Source: Spirochaetota bacterium (lineage in GTDB: Bacteria; Spirochaetota; UBA4802; UBA5368). Taken from it: a DNA stretch of 64,000 bases. A program made the translations under genes and the position numbers. Under the pieces are notes generated by a model. The model saw only the letters and a program-made list of their open reading frames with translations. It had not been told where the DNA came from and searched no databases. Of this stretch, positions 34,773 to 42,724 are shown in pieces (the first letter of the stretch is position 1; the number at the start of each line of letters is the position of its first letter). The stretch lies in the NCBI GenBank assembly GCA_004297825.1, contig SCSX01000071.1:1-64000 (forward strand), given 5' to 3'.

Positions 34773-35858
34773 TTAAAACTGTACGCGTACGCCGAGCTGG
34801 GCGTTGATATCCCTGAGATTGTAGAGGTTGGCCATCGTTTCGGCCGTAATCTTGATCAGCCAGAGGTTGAGCTCCAGACCCACGATGTAAGTTGGGATCA
34901 CGTAGTAGGGGTTATAGCCGTTGCGGGATGTGAACAGCATCGTACCTACGGGGTTCGTTCCTCCCGAACCGGTATAACTCGGATCATTACATACCAAATC
35001 ACCCGCCGCATCGAAATTTATGATGAAATACCCATAATTAGCAGATATGCCAAATCCCGTATATGGTTGAAATATTCCAAAAACCTCAAAGTACGCGATA
35101 GCCTGGGTTGTAATGCCGAATATTCCCCATAATACCTTGCCCTCATAATCGCTGCCAAAATCCAGAGGAATTACCTGAATGGGGCCCCAGTTGACCTCGG
35201 CGTCGTAAGTGGCATCGTAGTTACCTTGTACCCTGATATTACCATACATCATATCAAAACCGGCTGAAATAGTAAGCCCGCCAAAATTGAACAGGAAGGG
35301 GAGGAGCGTCTGCTTTCCAAAAAGCTGGTACCTGAATTTTCCACCGGTTGAGATGATGTTGTAGTGTGTTAATTCGGCGATATCGGTTTTAACGCCGGGG
35401 TCGATTATCGACTTGTTTAATACGAACAATTTTCCAAGGATATCCGTTTTTTCGCCCAACCCGAGACCAAAGTTCAGTACCGCGTTTGGTGTGATTCCCG
35501 GCATCGTGCCGTTATTCGAGGCGGGGTCGTTTTTATCAAAGAATCGCATATTCGTTCCGCCCATGCCCAGCGCTATGCCAAATTGCATATGGGGAAAGCT
35601 TCCAATATGTGATTCTCCGACCGGGTAACCCGTTAAATTTGCCATTGCGAAGGAATTTGAAATGAAAGGGCCATTTTTATTGACGATATCATCTACCTGT
35701 TTCTCCAAATCCTCCTGGCCGTCGACCGTAATAGTTCCACCTCCGGAAGTAACTACAACCTTCGTGCCTGCATAAACGTTAAGCGTTAGCAAACTGATCG
35801 CGAACACAAAGCAACAGCCTCGGTATCTGAAATTGCTTTTTTCGATTGGTTTCACCAT
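34773..35858 (-). CDS. Outer-membrane beta-barrel protein of unknown function
   Basis: A 361-residue exported protein with a basic N-terminus and a signal segment to about residue 31 (LLTLNVYA-GT). The remainder is rich in alternating hydrophobic strands, Gly, Tyr and Asn, and ends in a C-terminal Phe (QLGVRVQF), the usual outer-membrane insertion signal. A segment GGGTITVDGQEDLEKQVDDIV near the mature start may be a periplasmic plug or linker. No named family is certain. Its start lies just downstream of the tpx terminator hairpin. Adhesin or porin roles are possible but unproven. Confidence 0.75.
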   Translation of the reverse strand: MVKPIEKSNFRYRGCCFVFAISLLTLNVYAGTKVVVTSGGGTITVDGQEDLEKQVDDIVNKNGPFISNSFAMANLTGYPVGESHIGSFPHMQFGIALGMGGTNMRFFDKNDPASNNGTMPGITPNAVLNFGLGLGEKTDILGKLFVLNKSIIDPGVKTDIAELTHYNIISTGGKFRYQLFGKQTLLPFLFNFGGLTISAGFDMMYGNIRVQGNYDATYDAEVNWGPIQVIPLDFGSDYEGKVLWGIFGITTQAIAYFEVFGIFQPYTGFGISANYGYFIINFDAAGDLVCNDPSYTGSGGTNPVGTMLFTSRNGYNPYYVIPTYIVGLELNLWLIKITAETMANLYNLRDINAQLGVRVQF

Positions 35859-35878
35859 AGTAACACCCGGAAATCAAA

Positions 35879-35903
35879 ATTGCTACTCCTGAAGTGTAGC
35901 AAT
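35879..35903 (-). terminator. Terminator of tpx
   Basis: ATTGCTAC and GTAGCAAT form a perfect stem with a nine-base loop; on the reverse strand TTTTGATTT follows. It lies ~40 bases after the tpx stop and ~20 bases before the barrel gene start, so it could also affect that gene. Confidence 0.65.
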
Positions 35904-35941
35904 CATGGAGCCTCCTGTCAATGGAAATACCCGTATGCGTA

Positions 35942-36451
35942 TCAGGCCCCCAGCCGTTTCGCCTCCGCCAGCACCGGGGCGTAATCGGGCTCCGTACCCA
36001 CCTCCTTCACGATCTGGATGTAGGAAATTTTCCCTTCCTTGTCGACGACGATCACGCCGCGCGCGAGCAGGCCGAGCTCCTTGACGGTCATGCCGTATTT
36101 CTGACCGAATTCCCGGTCCTTGAAGTCGGAGAGCGTGGTGACGTTGTCGATCTTGAAAGAATCGCAGAACCGCCGCTGGGCGAAGGGGAGATCCATCGAG
36201 ATCGTGAGAATTTTCGCGCGGAGCTTGGACGCCTCTTCGTTGAAGCGTTTGGTTTGCAGCTCGCACACCTTCGTGTCGAGCGAAGGCACCACGCTCAGTA
36301 TGACCACCTGTCCCCTGAAAGAAGAGAGCTTCACCGGTCCCAGGTCGATATTGAGTGCGGTGAAATCGGGCGCCATATCGCCCACCTTTACCTCGTTTCC
36401 GGCCAGCGTGACCGGGGCGCCTTTGAAAGTAGTTATTCCCGTACGTTCCAT
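35942..36451 (-). CDS. tpx: Thiol peroxidase (atypical 2-Cys peroxiredoxin)
   Basis: A 169-residue peroxiredoxin that reduces alkyl and hydrogen peroxides using thioredoxin. The peroxidatic Cys is in VVPSLDTKVCELQ and the resolving Cys in FAQRRFCDSF, the spacing expected for Tpx. The N-terminal FKGAPVTLAGNEVKVGDMAPDF and the middle GQKYGMTVKELGLLARGVIVVDKEG also fit. Length matches the family. The start is at ATG 36451, with GGAGG-like sequence before it. Cytoplasmic, probably fed by the TrxB system encoded elsewhere in the window. Confidence 0.94.
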   Translation of the reverse strand: MERTGITTFKGAPVTLAGNEVKVGDMAPDFTALNIDLGPVKLSSFRGQVVILSVVPSLDTKVCELQTKRFNEEASKLRAKILTISMDLPFAQRRFCDSFKIDNVTTLSDFKDREFGQKYGMTVKELGLLARGVIVVDKEGKISYIQIVKEVGTEPDYAPVLAEAKRLGA

Positions 36452-36581
36452 GTGTTCCTCCGGGGGGTATCGATGTCAGAATGCCTTAAATTACTGAACA
36501 TCCGGATACTTGTCAACCGACGGGGCTGCATGGCACCGATCCCGTGCAGGATCGAAGGCAATCCGGGATGTCGTGTCGAAA

Positions 36582-36597
36582 ACCGATAACTATCGGT
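36582..36597. repeat. Dispersed palindrome ACCGATA-AC-TATCGGT (copy 1)
   Basis: A perfect palindrome between tpx and the NlpC/P60 gene. The 14-base core CCGATAACTATCGG recurs at 57712-57725, also intergenic, and partial copies (ACCGATAACTATCG-like) are found inside the genes at 54819 and 52823. Confidence 0.6.
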
Positions 36598-36617
36598 GCC
36601 TCGTACAGGCTCATACG

Positions 36618-37109
36618 TTAGGGTTTTTTCGGGTCTTTTTGAGGGGCCGGCTCTTCCAGGAAGGCAGCCGCGCCCACGAGCTTATCCTTCCAGTAGTACT
36701 GGTCGATGACCGCGATGGATACCCTGCCCCCGGGGCTGGGGGCGTGGATAAATTTCATGTCGCCCAGGTAGATGCCCACGTGCGAGACGCCCTGTTTGTA
36801 TACGTCGAAGAACACGAGGTCGGCGGGCCTTGCTTTCTCGATGGGGATCTTCGCGCCCTTCAGGTACTGGGCGGGCGCGGTGCGGGGAAGCCTTATGCCG
36901 TTCTTCTCGTACACGTACTTCACGTATCCGGAACAGTCGAAGCCTGCCTCCGAGGACCCTCCCATGACATAGCCGACGCCTAAAAGCTTGTGCGCCGTCG
37001 CGAGGATATTTGCCCGAACCTGGGCGGGGGCGAGCGCCTGTGCGGAGAGAAGCGCCGCTGCGCAGATGGCCGCGAAAATTATCGAAAGGGTAGTAAGGAT
37101 ATTTTTCAC
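36618..37109 (-). CDS. NlpC/P60 family peptidoglycan hydrolase
   Basis: A 163-residue exported cysteine peptidase. The GTG at 37109 is chosen because it gives a standard signal peptide (MKNILTTLSIIFAAICAAAL...AQA); a longer TTG start at 37145 would bury it. The catalytic triad is visible: Cys in GGSSEAGFDCSGYVKYVYEK, His in GVSHVGIYLG and the polar third residue in KFIHAPSPGGRV. It should cut D-Glu-meso-Dap links in the periplasm. It lies 67 bases after the periplasmic phosphatase gene on the same strand and may be co-transcribed. Small size and no extra domain. Confidence 0.88.
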   Translation of the reverse strand: MKNILTTLSIIFAAICAAALLSAQALAPAQVRANILATAHKLLGVGYVMGGSSEAGFDCSGYVKYVYEKNGIRLPRTAPAQYLKGAKIPIEKARPADLVFFDVYKQGVSHVGIYLGDMKFIHAPSPGGRVSIAVIDQYYWKDKLVGAAAFLEEPAPQKDPKKP

Positions 37110-37176
37110 CGGCAGTCGGTCCCGATCCGGGCAGGCTTTTCCCAAACGTGCATGTCCGCGATTCCACTCAGGGAAA

Positions 37177-37755
37177 TCACAGCCCGGCCCTCTTTTTCAG
37201 GGAGTCGATATCGAGCCCCCCGAGATACTTGATTATATTCGTCCATACCTCGTGGTATCCGAAACCGCCCTCCGTCATCTCGCGGATCGCCTCGTCCTTC
37301 GTCCAGCCCTGGACCGCGACGCGGTAGATCGCGCACAAGAGTCCCGTGCGATCCGCGCCGTGCATGCAGTGGACGAAGACGGGGGTGCGCGCGGGGTCGG
37401 TCGCCATTTTCAGGAAGCGCACGATGTCCTCGTCCTCGGGATGCCAGGCCTTCATGTAGATGTGCTCGTAGGACATGCCGAGTCCCGTGATCATCATCGC
37501 GTCCGAGTGGAAGGAGCGCAGGTTCACGATCGTCCTGATGCCCTGTCCCTGCAGCTCCAGGAAGCCTTTCGTCTCCGGCTGTGCGCCGCGGTACAGTGCA
37601 TCGCTTACCCTGTGGAAATTGGGAAGCCCTTCCCGGACAATGGGCTGTGCCCACGCGGCCGGGCGGACCGGCGGCTCGCTTTTCGCGGGGAGCGCGGCGC
37701 AGGCGATGAGTATCCCGATCCCCGCAAGAATTCCCCGAACGAAACCTGTTTTCAT
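37177..37755 (-). CDS. Exported dual-specificity/tyrosine phosphatase-like protein
   Basis: A 192-residue protein with a signal peptide (GILAGIGILIACAALPAKS). The catalytic P-loop VHCMHGADRTGLL fits HCxxGxxRT, with the general-acid Asp probably in the KAWHPEDEDIV loop. YRGAQPETKGFLELQGQGIRTIVNLR matches the start of DSP/PTP-like domains, including inositol- and tyrosine-phosphatase relatives. It is exported, which is unusual for a housekeeping phosphatase. The start at 37755 is preferred among three close Met codons. It forms a likely operon with the NlpC/P60 hydrolase. Substrate unknown. Confidence 0.82.
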   Translation of the reverse strand: MKTGFVRGILAGIGILIACAALPAKSEPPVRPAAWAQPIVREGLPNFHRVSDALYRGAQPETKGFLELQGQGIRTIVNLRSFHSDAMMITGLGMSYEHIYMKAWHPEDEDIVRFLKMATDPARTPVFVHCMHGADRTGLLCAIYRVAVQGWTKDEAIREMTEGGFGYHEVWTNIIKYLGGLDIDSLKKRAGL

Positions 37756-38048
37756 ACCCATATGCTCCGTCTCCATTATCAGAATTATTTTATCGGAACG
37801 CGATTTTTCAGCAATAACAAATTTTCGGCCGGACCCGGGCGCGGCGGACGAAGATACCGGCGCATAAATACCTTTGACTTTTTAATACGCGCGCGGTAAG
37901 ATCATCTCCGGGAGAAAAGCAGGGGGGCCGATACGCCATCGCCCCGCCTGTCGGCGCCCGCGGAGACAGGTGCCGGCAGGGCCCGTGCGCGGAATCGACG
38001 CCGGTTTTTTCCCGCGTCACGCTCGTCGCATGGAAAAGGAGACCGGTC

Positions 38049-38723
38049 ATGGAACAGCTGCACCAGGAATATATCGACTACTACCGGGCGCGCCTCAAAA
38101 AGTACGAGAACAATCCCCACTACAAAAATTCATACGAGACGGAAAAGGCGCTCTTTGATGCGATTAGCGGCGTCGCGGAGCTCAAGGATTTCCGTGACGT
38201 GCTGTTCAAGAACAACCTGCACAACAAGAATGCCGTGGCGCTCGTGAAGGACCAGGAGACCCTGCGGCAGGAAATGTACGGGGCGATCAGGGAGACCGTG
38301 CGCGCGAAGGGCTCCGCCGATATACTCGCCGCGCTTCCGGGGATCACCGACGTGAACGCGCTCACACAGCGCGTGACGGAGCTCGGCCTCGCGAACTCCG
38401 ACGAGATCGCGCTCGACCTCATGACCGATTACTTCTACCAGGATTTCCTCCAGCTCGAGTGGATAGAGGTGCTGGAAAAGGGCGAGTACCCGTCGCGCTG
38501 GAAGTCCGACGTCAAAGAAGGCATCGAGCGCTGGAAGGATTCGCTCCGGAAAAACTGGACGGACTCGATCCTCCCGGCCGCGCGTAAGATCAAGCCCGAT
38601 TACAAATTCGACTACGCGCTCCTCCGGGAGGACCGGCACCGGAGGAAGATACCCGTAGGCGACGAGACGCTCGCACGCAGGATCGAACAGCACAAGAAAA
38701 TTGTCGGCGATATCATTTCATAG
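38049..38723 (+). CDS. Soluble protein of unknown function, first of a pair
   Basis: A 224-residue protein with AAAAGGAG before the ATG at 38049. No signal peptide or membrane segment. It is charged and mainly helical by composition (YIDYYRARLKKYENNPHYKN, KEGIERWKDSLRKNWTDSIL), with a basic C-terminus (LREDRHRRKIPVGDETLARR). No family recognised. It lies 12 bases before the next gene, also unknown, and the two are surely one operon. The 270 bases before it, shared with the divergent phosphatase gene, contain no further gene. Confidence 0.75.
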   Translation: MEQLHQEYIDYYRARLKKYENNPHYKNSYETEKALFDAISGVAELKDFRDVLFKNNLHNKNAVALVKDQETLRQEMYGAIRETVRAKGSADILAALPGITDVNALTQRVTELGLANSDEIALDLMTDYFYQDFLQLEWIEVLEKGEYPSRWKSDVKEGIERWKDSLRKNWTDSILPAARKIKPDYKFDYALLREDRHRRKIPVGDETLARRIEQHKKIVGDIIS

Positions 38724-38735
38724 AGGCGGAACGCG

Positions 38736-39869
38736 ATGGCTGTTGAAAAGGAAATGGCGGGACAGATCCTGAATCCCTTCAGGCAGATGGTAAAGGACGC
38801 GGAGGACCGCGGCGTCGCCGCGGATGGGCTCGCCGAGCTCAAGGGAATTATGGCCGCGATGGAAAAATACGGGGAGGAGATGGACGAGGCCTCCGCGTTT
38901 TCAATGAAGCTCTACAACGACGGGTACTACACGAAGTTCAGCGGGCTTTATACGAAGCTCGTCACAGCGCAGGCCATGAACGCGCCCTATGACGACGCGG
39001 CATTGCTGAAGCAGTCGGTAGGCGCGATGGAAAATTCCTACAACCAGCTGAAGGACAATCCGGACCACGTCCACCTGCTGGGACCGGTTAAAAAAGCGAT
39101 CGAGATCGGGAAATCCGGCGTATCGTACCCCGTGTTCCTGCGCACGTGCGAGGAGCAGGGCATTTACGAAATGATGAAGTCCGGAAACGACAGGCCCGTA
39201 ATCGAATTCTACATCCACGTCGCCGACGTCATGTTCGATCCCGTACGAAAGAAGATGAACGAGGCGATCCTCGCCAAGTGGGAGGAGCTCGCGAAGGCGA
39301 GCGCCTTCGGGCGGCCTGACCCGGTGGAATTCGGGATGTGGCGCTACACGATCGAGTGGCAGTACGAGCCCGCGATCGCGAAGTGGAAGGCGATCTACGA
39401 GGCGTGGGAGCGGCTGCTGGACATCGTGCACGACTGGCGCGATTCCTTCTGCGCCTTCGCCCCGTATGACGAGCGCTGGGCGGACCCGCGCGGGAAGGAC
39501 GCGACCATGGAGAACATCGCCCGCACCCAGGGATGCAATCCAGGCTACCTGCAGGTGCGCGAGGCCCAGTTCAAGGAATACTTTGGCATTGACTGGAACG
39601 GCATCTTCACCCACGTGACGTACCTGAACGAGCAGAAGGCCGGGCGTATCTGGTACTCGGAGGAGAACCTGGCGCTCTTAAAGGCAGCCTACCCGCTCTG
39701 CAAGCCGGGCGGAAAGCCGTCGGGCGATATCATCGCGAAGACGGAGACCATGTTCAAGAACAAGACCTACACCTCGAAGGAGAATGTCACCGGCGAGAAC
39801 ACGAAGAAGTCCCCATACGAGTTCAAGAGCTTCGCGGAATTTGCGAAAAAGTACGGGGCGGGGGGGTAA
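38736..39869 (+). CDS. Soluble protein of unknown function, second of a pair
   Basis: A 377-residue protein without signal or membrane segments. It is rich in aromatic and charged residues: SYNQLKDNPDHVHLLGPVKK, EFGMWRYTIEWQYEPAIAKW, YEAWERLLDIVHDWRDSF, EYFGIDWNGIFTHVTYLNEQ. The last ~50 residues are Lys/Thr/Gly-rich. Only three cysteines are present and no metal or nucleotide motif was recognised. It follows the first unknown gene by 12 bases. The pair may form a complex. Codon use and GC content match the surrounding genome, so recent transfer is not suggested. Confidence 0.75.
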   Translation: MAVEKEMAGQILNPFRQMVKDAEDRGVAADGLAELKGIMAAMEKYGEEMDEASAFSMKLYNDGYYTKFSGLYTKLVTAQAMNAPYDDAALLKQSVGAMENSYNQLKDNPDHVHLLGPVKKAIEIGKSGVSYPVFLRTCEEQGIYEMMKSGNDRPVIEFYIHVADVMFDPVRKKMNEAILAKWEELAKASAFGRPDPVEFGMWRYTIEWQYEPAIAKWKAIYEAWERLLDIVHDWRDSFCAFAPYDERWADPRGKDATMENIARTQGCNPGYLQVREAQFKEYFGIDWNGIFTHVTYLNEQKAGRIWYSEENLALLKAAYPLCKPGGKPSGDIIAKTETMFKNKTYTSKENVTGENTKKSPYEFKSFAEFAKKYGAGG

Positions 39870-39934
39870 TTTATTCATATCATACTTCGACTCTCGCGAT
39901 AACGTTTCTGTTGGCCGGGGAATTGCGAGCCGCG

Positions 39935-40327
39935 TTAACTTTTCCCCGATTCGTCTCTCTCCTTGAAAACCTCCTTCGCCGCATAAAGCCCATTGAGCGC
40001 CGCCGGGAATCCGGCATACACGGCCATTTGCATGATAACCTCGACGACCTCCTTCCGGGTACAGCCGACATTGAGCGCTCCATGAATATGAACCCTCAAT
40101 TGTGGTGCGGCATTGCCGAGCGCCGTCAATGCGGCAACGACCGCAATTTCGCGCGACTTGAGGTCAAGGCCGGGACGCGAGTAGATGTCCCCGAATGGAA
40201 ATTCGATCAGCAAGCGGGCAAAGTCCGGTGCGATATCTTTTAGACCTTCAATTACCCTTTCACCTGCTTCCCCGTCCACTTCCTTGAGCTTTTCCCAGCC
40301 ACGTTGATATCTATCCTGCATATCCAT
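39935..40327 (-). CDS. Carboxymuconolactone decarboxylase family protein
   Basis: A 130-residue AhpD-like-fold protein. [58 protein letters not shown] covers the whole CMD domain; the [12 protein letters not shown] stretch carries the His and Cys of the PcaC-type site. It has one Cys rather than the CxxC of AhpD, so peroxidase-reductase activity is unlikely. A role in aromatic degradation is not supported by neighbours. GGAGG-like sequence precedes the ATG. Cytoplasmic, probably an oligomer. Confidence 0.85.
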   Translation of the reverse strand: MDMQDRYQRGWEKLKEVDGEAGERVIEGLKDIAPDFARLLIEFPFGDIYSRPGLDLKSREIAVVAALTALGNAAPQLRVHIHGALNVGCTRKEVVEVIMQMAVYAGFPAALNGLYAAKEVFKERDESGKS

Positions 40328-40455
40328 CCTTCTCCTCCGTACTCATTCTCCGCATCCTGTATTGCACGACCACTCATCGCACTAAAAATCGCGCGGGCAG
40401 TGTTTGAAGGCTCCCCTGAAAAGCTCCAGGAAAACAGAGAAATCACTGACCGTAG

Positions 40456-41610
40456 TCACGTACCCTCGTTCAAAATATTAATATAGCTTACATACGCGAA
40501 CAGGCGGTTCCTCCTTTTTCCGGTCACCTCCCGAACAAGCCCCAGGCGAACCAGGTGATCGAGCGAGGCCTTGACTGTATTCGGCATTAGCCCGGTCGAT
40601 TCGCACGCCCTGGGAATGGAGATGATCGGGTTTTGCAACAACGAATGGTGCACCCGGAGTATCGAACCCGCCGCCCTGCCGACCGTCTGGATTGTACGGC
40701 GATCATCTTCGGCCATCTTTGAGAGGCGCCGGGCAGTAGCCACAGACAGGTCCGCGGTTTCTTTTACCGCCGTGAAGAAAAATTCAAGCCAGCTCTCCCA
40801 GTCGCCTTCTGTCCTCACCTTTTGTAGAATTTCGTAGTACGCATCCCGATGAGTCTTGAAATATAGGCTTAAATAGAGCATGGGGTCTTTGAGAATTTTC
40901 TCATGACACAGGAGAAGGGTGATGAGCAGTCTGCCAAGTCGACCGTTCCCATCCAGGAAGGGGTGTATCGATTCGAACTGAACGTGGGAGAGTGCCGCCT
41001 TTATGAGAACAGGCATCCGTTGTGGCTTGTCGTGAAGAAACAATTCCAGGTCGCCCATGCATTTTACCACTTGGTCGGGAGGGGGCGGCACATAGCGCGC
41101 ATTTCCCGGTCGCGTTCCGCCGATCCAGTTCTGACTTGTCCGGAATTCCCCGGGATCATTCTCCGCGCCTCTGCCTTTCTTTAAGAGCTCCGCGTGCATC
41201 TCTTTTATAAGACGCAGGGACAGCGGGAAATCCGATTTCAGCCGTTCCAGTCCATGGTTCAAGGCCTTTACATAATTGAGCGATTCCCTGACATCGTCAA
41301 GGGGTACGCCCGGCACGCCATCCATTTCGAAGAGCAGCAGATCGGACAGCGAGGATTGCGTGCCCTCGATCTGGGAGGACAGCACGGCCTCTTTCCTTAT
41401 ATAAGTATACAGGAAAATCACCGCATCGGGCAACAGCATTGCAACACTGTCGAGACGGCCCAGGGAGATCAGGGCCTGGTCCATGTGATCCTGAAGCATG
41501 GGGTTTATTTCCAGCGGCGGGCGAGGAGGCAAAGGGTCCGGAAGAAAAGCCTGGTAGGATTCCCTGCCGCTTTTAATAGTGAGCCAATTGCCTGTTTTTA
41601 TACGTTTCAT
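40456..41610 (-). CDS. Fic-domain protein with C-terminal helix-turn-helix
   Basis: A 384-residue Fic protein. The active-site loop HPFLDGNGRLGR matches HxFx(D/E)GNGRxxR exactly, so it should be a competent AMP-transferase. An N-terminal inhibitory helix motif SSQIEG fits (S/T)xxxE(G/N), the intramolecular (class II) type. The last ~80 residues look like a winged helix (ISIPRACESTGLMPNTVKASLDHLVRLGLVREVTG). The ATG at 41610 starts the usual domain; an earlier in-frame ATG at 41670 adds 20 residues inside the promoter region. A striking palindrome lies ~45 bases upstream, suggesting autoregulation. Target proteins unknown. Confidence 0.92.
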   Translation of the reverse strand: MKRIKTGNWLTIKSGRESYQAFLPDPLPPRPPLEINPMLQDHMDQALISLGRLDSVAMLLPDAVIFLYTYIRKEAVLSSQIEGTQSSLSDLLLFEMDGVPGVPLDDVRESLNYVKALNHGLERLKSDFPLSLRLIKEMHAELLKKGRGAENDPGEFRTSQNWIGGTRPGNARYVPPPPDQVVKCMGDLELFLHDKPQRMPVLIKAALSHVQFESIHPFLDGNGRLGRLLITLLLCHEKILKDPMLYLSLYFKTHRDAYYEILQKVRTEGDWESWLEFFFTAVKETADLSVATARRLSKMAEDDRRTIQTVGRAAGSILRVHHSLLQNPIISIPRACESTGLMPNTVKASLDHLVRLGLVREVTGKRRNRLFAYVSYINILNEGT

Positions 41611-41651
41611 ACCTGTAATGAGTAATTGCAAAATATGCACTACTATTTTCT

Positions 41652-41704
41652 TTATTGCAAGATAATACATTATCTTGCAATAACATTCTTTTTATTGCAA
41701 GATA
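41652..41704 (-). promoter_or_regulatory. Perfect palindrome plus third half-site upstream of fic
   Basis: Two 15-base arms, TTATTGCAAGATAAT and its exact complement ATTATCTTGCAATAA, flank a two-base centre (41652-41683). A third copy of the half-site, TTATTGCAAGATA, lies at 41692-41704. On the reverse strand a TTGCAA in this palindrome is followed after 17 bases by CATATT, a possible promoter whose -35 would be covered. Best explained as the operator of the Fic protein's own winged helix. Confidence 0.7.
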
Positions 41705-41711
41705 TTTAAAA

Positions 41712-41823
41712 TAGACCTGCTGCGAAACTGCCGTCTCGCGCTCGCAGGGAACCCCTGCGGAGGGGCTTTTAAGGGGCTTCGTTCCTTAAATCCCGTAAAA
41801 AATTGAGTTATGCAATAAGTCTA
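41712..41823. mobile_element. MITE-like 112-bp element
   Basis: The ends are imperfect 18-base terminal inverted repeats: TAGACCTGCTGCGAAACT (left) and, read inward from the right, TAGACTTATTGCATAACT (13 of 18 identical). Inside are a CGCAGGG-AAC-CCCTGCG hairpin and no coding capacity. The end sequence resembles the terminal repeats of some IS families; the mobilising transposase is not in the window and no clear target duplication was seen. The rest of 41611-42021 holds the Fic operator and no gene. Confidence 0.5.
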
Positions 41824-42021
41824 TTGCAATTGAAAGGCCCTATCCGGTAGTTCTGCGGTTATCTCGGAAACCGCGCCCACACACGGTGATAAAGCACCTG
41901 GACAGGTGTTGATTAGTATACTGCTTGCCTGCTGTCTGCCGGGTGTTAATCTGGCACCGATTTCGGAACATTGAGAAGAATTATTCCAGTAATAAAATAT
42001 GTAATCACTCAAGGAGCTCAT

Positions 42022-42630
42022 ATGAAACGAATATTTCAAATTATTTCAATCGTTTCCCTGCTCGTGTTTACCGCTGCCTGTTCCAGCGCTAACAAGACGG
42101 CGGAAAGGCCGGCGCCGAATATCAATCTCCAGAAGGTAGAAACCGGGAAACAGATTCTTGTCGTGTATTATTCCAAAACCGGGAATACCGAACGCGTCGC
42201 ACGCGACATCGCGGGATCATTGGGCGCGGACATCGAGAAGCTCCTGGATAAAAAGGAACGAACCGGCTGCCTGAACTATTTGATCGCGGGAAAGGACAGC
42301 ATGCGGGAGAACGCCACCGAGATCGAACCGGAAAATTTTGACGCCTCGAAGTTCGACATCGTCATCATGGGCTCCCCGGTATGGTCGTGGAACATGACGC
42401 CCGCGATCAGGACATACATCGAAAACAATAAGGGTAAATTCAAGCAGGTGGCGTTCTTCGTAACGTCAGGCAATACCGACATGAAAGAGGTGCTCCCCTA
42501 TCTAGAAACCATTAGCGGCAAAAAGGCCGTTGCCTCGACGGGATTCAACTCGAAGGAGCTGAAGGATGACGCACTCTACGCTCAAAAAATCACAAAGTTT
42601 CTTGAGAGCTTTGCCGGGAAAAGCAGGTAG
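42022..42630 (+). CDS. Flavodoxin-fold lipoprotein
   Basis: A 202-residue lipoprotein; AAGGAG precedes the ATG at 42022. The lipobox is VFTAAC-SS. After a ~25-residue linker comes a flavodoxin-like domain: ILVVYYSKTGNTERVARDIA is the FMN phosphate loop, VIMGSPVWSWNMTPAIRTYI the second flavin loop, and FFVTSGNTDMKEV the third. Export of a flavodoxin is uncommon; it probably works in electron transfer or flavin-dependent reduction at the outer face of the inner membrane. It is followed by an unrelated oxidoreductase gene after 94 bases. Confidence 0.87.
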   Translation: MKRIFQIISIVSLLVFTAACSSANKTAERPAPNINLQKVETGKQILVVYYSKTGNTERVARDIAGSLGADIEKLLDKKERTGCLNYLIAGKDSMRENATEIEPENFDASKFDIVIMGSPVWSWNMTPAIRTYIENNKGKFKQVAFFVTSGNTDMKEVLPYLETISGKKAVASTGFNSKELKDDALYAQKITKFLESFAGKSR

Positions 42631-42724
42631 ACTATATACTATTGCATCGATGGACATGAGGCGATATCGGAACTATATTTTCTTTAAGCTTAATCACATC
42701 GATCATTGTGAAGGGGGAACAACA

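Noticed and set aside
39935-40327. AhpD alkylhydroperoxidase as an alternative call
   Set aside because: The CxxC active site of AhpD is absent; a PcaC-like CMD protein fits better.
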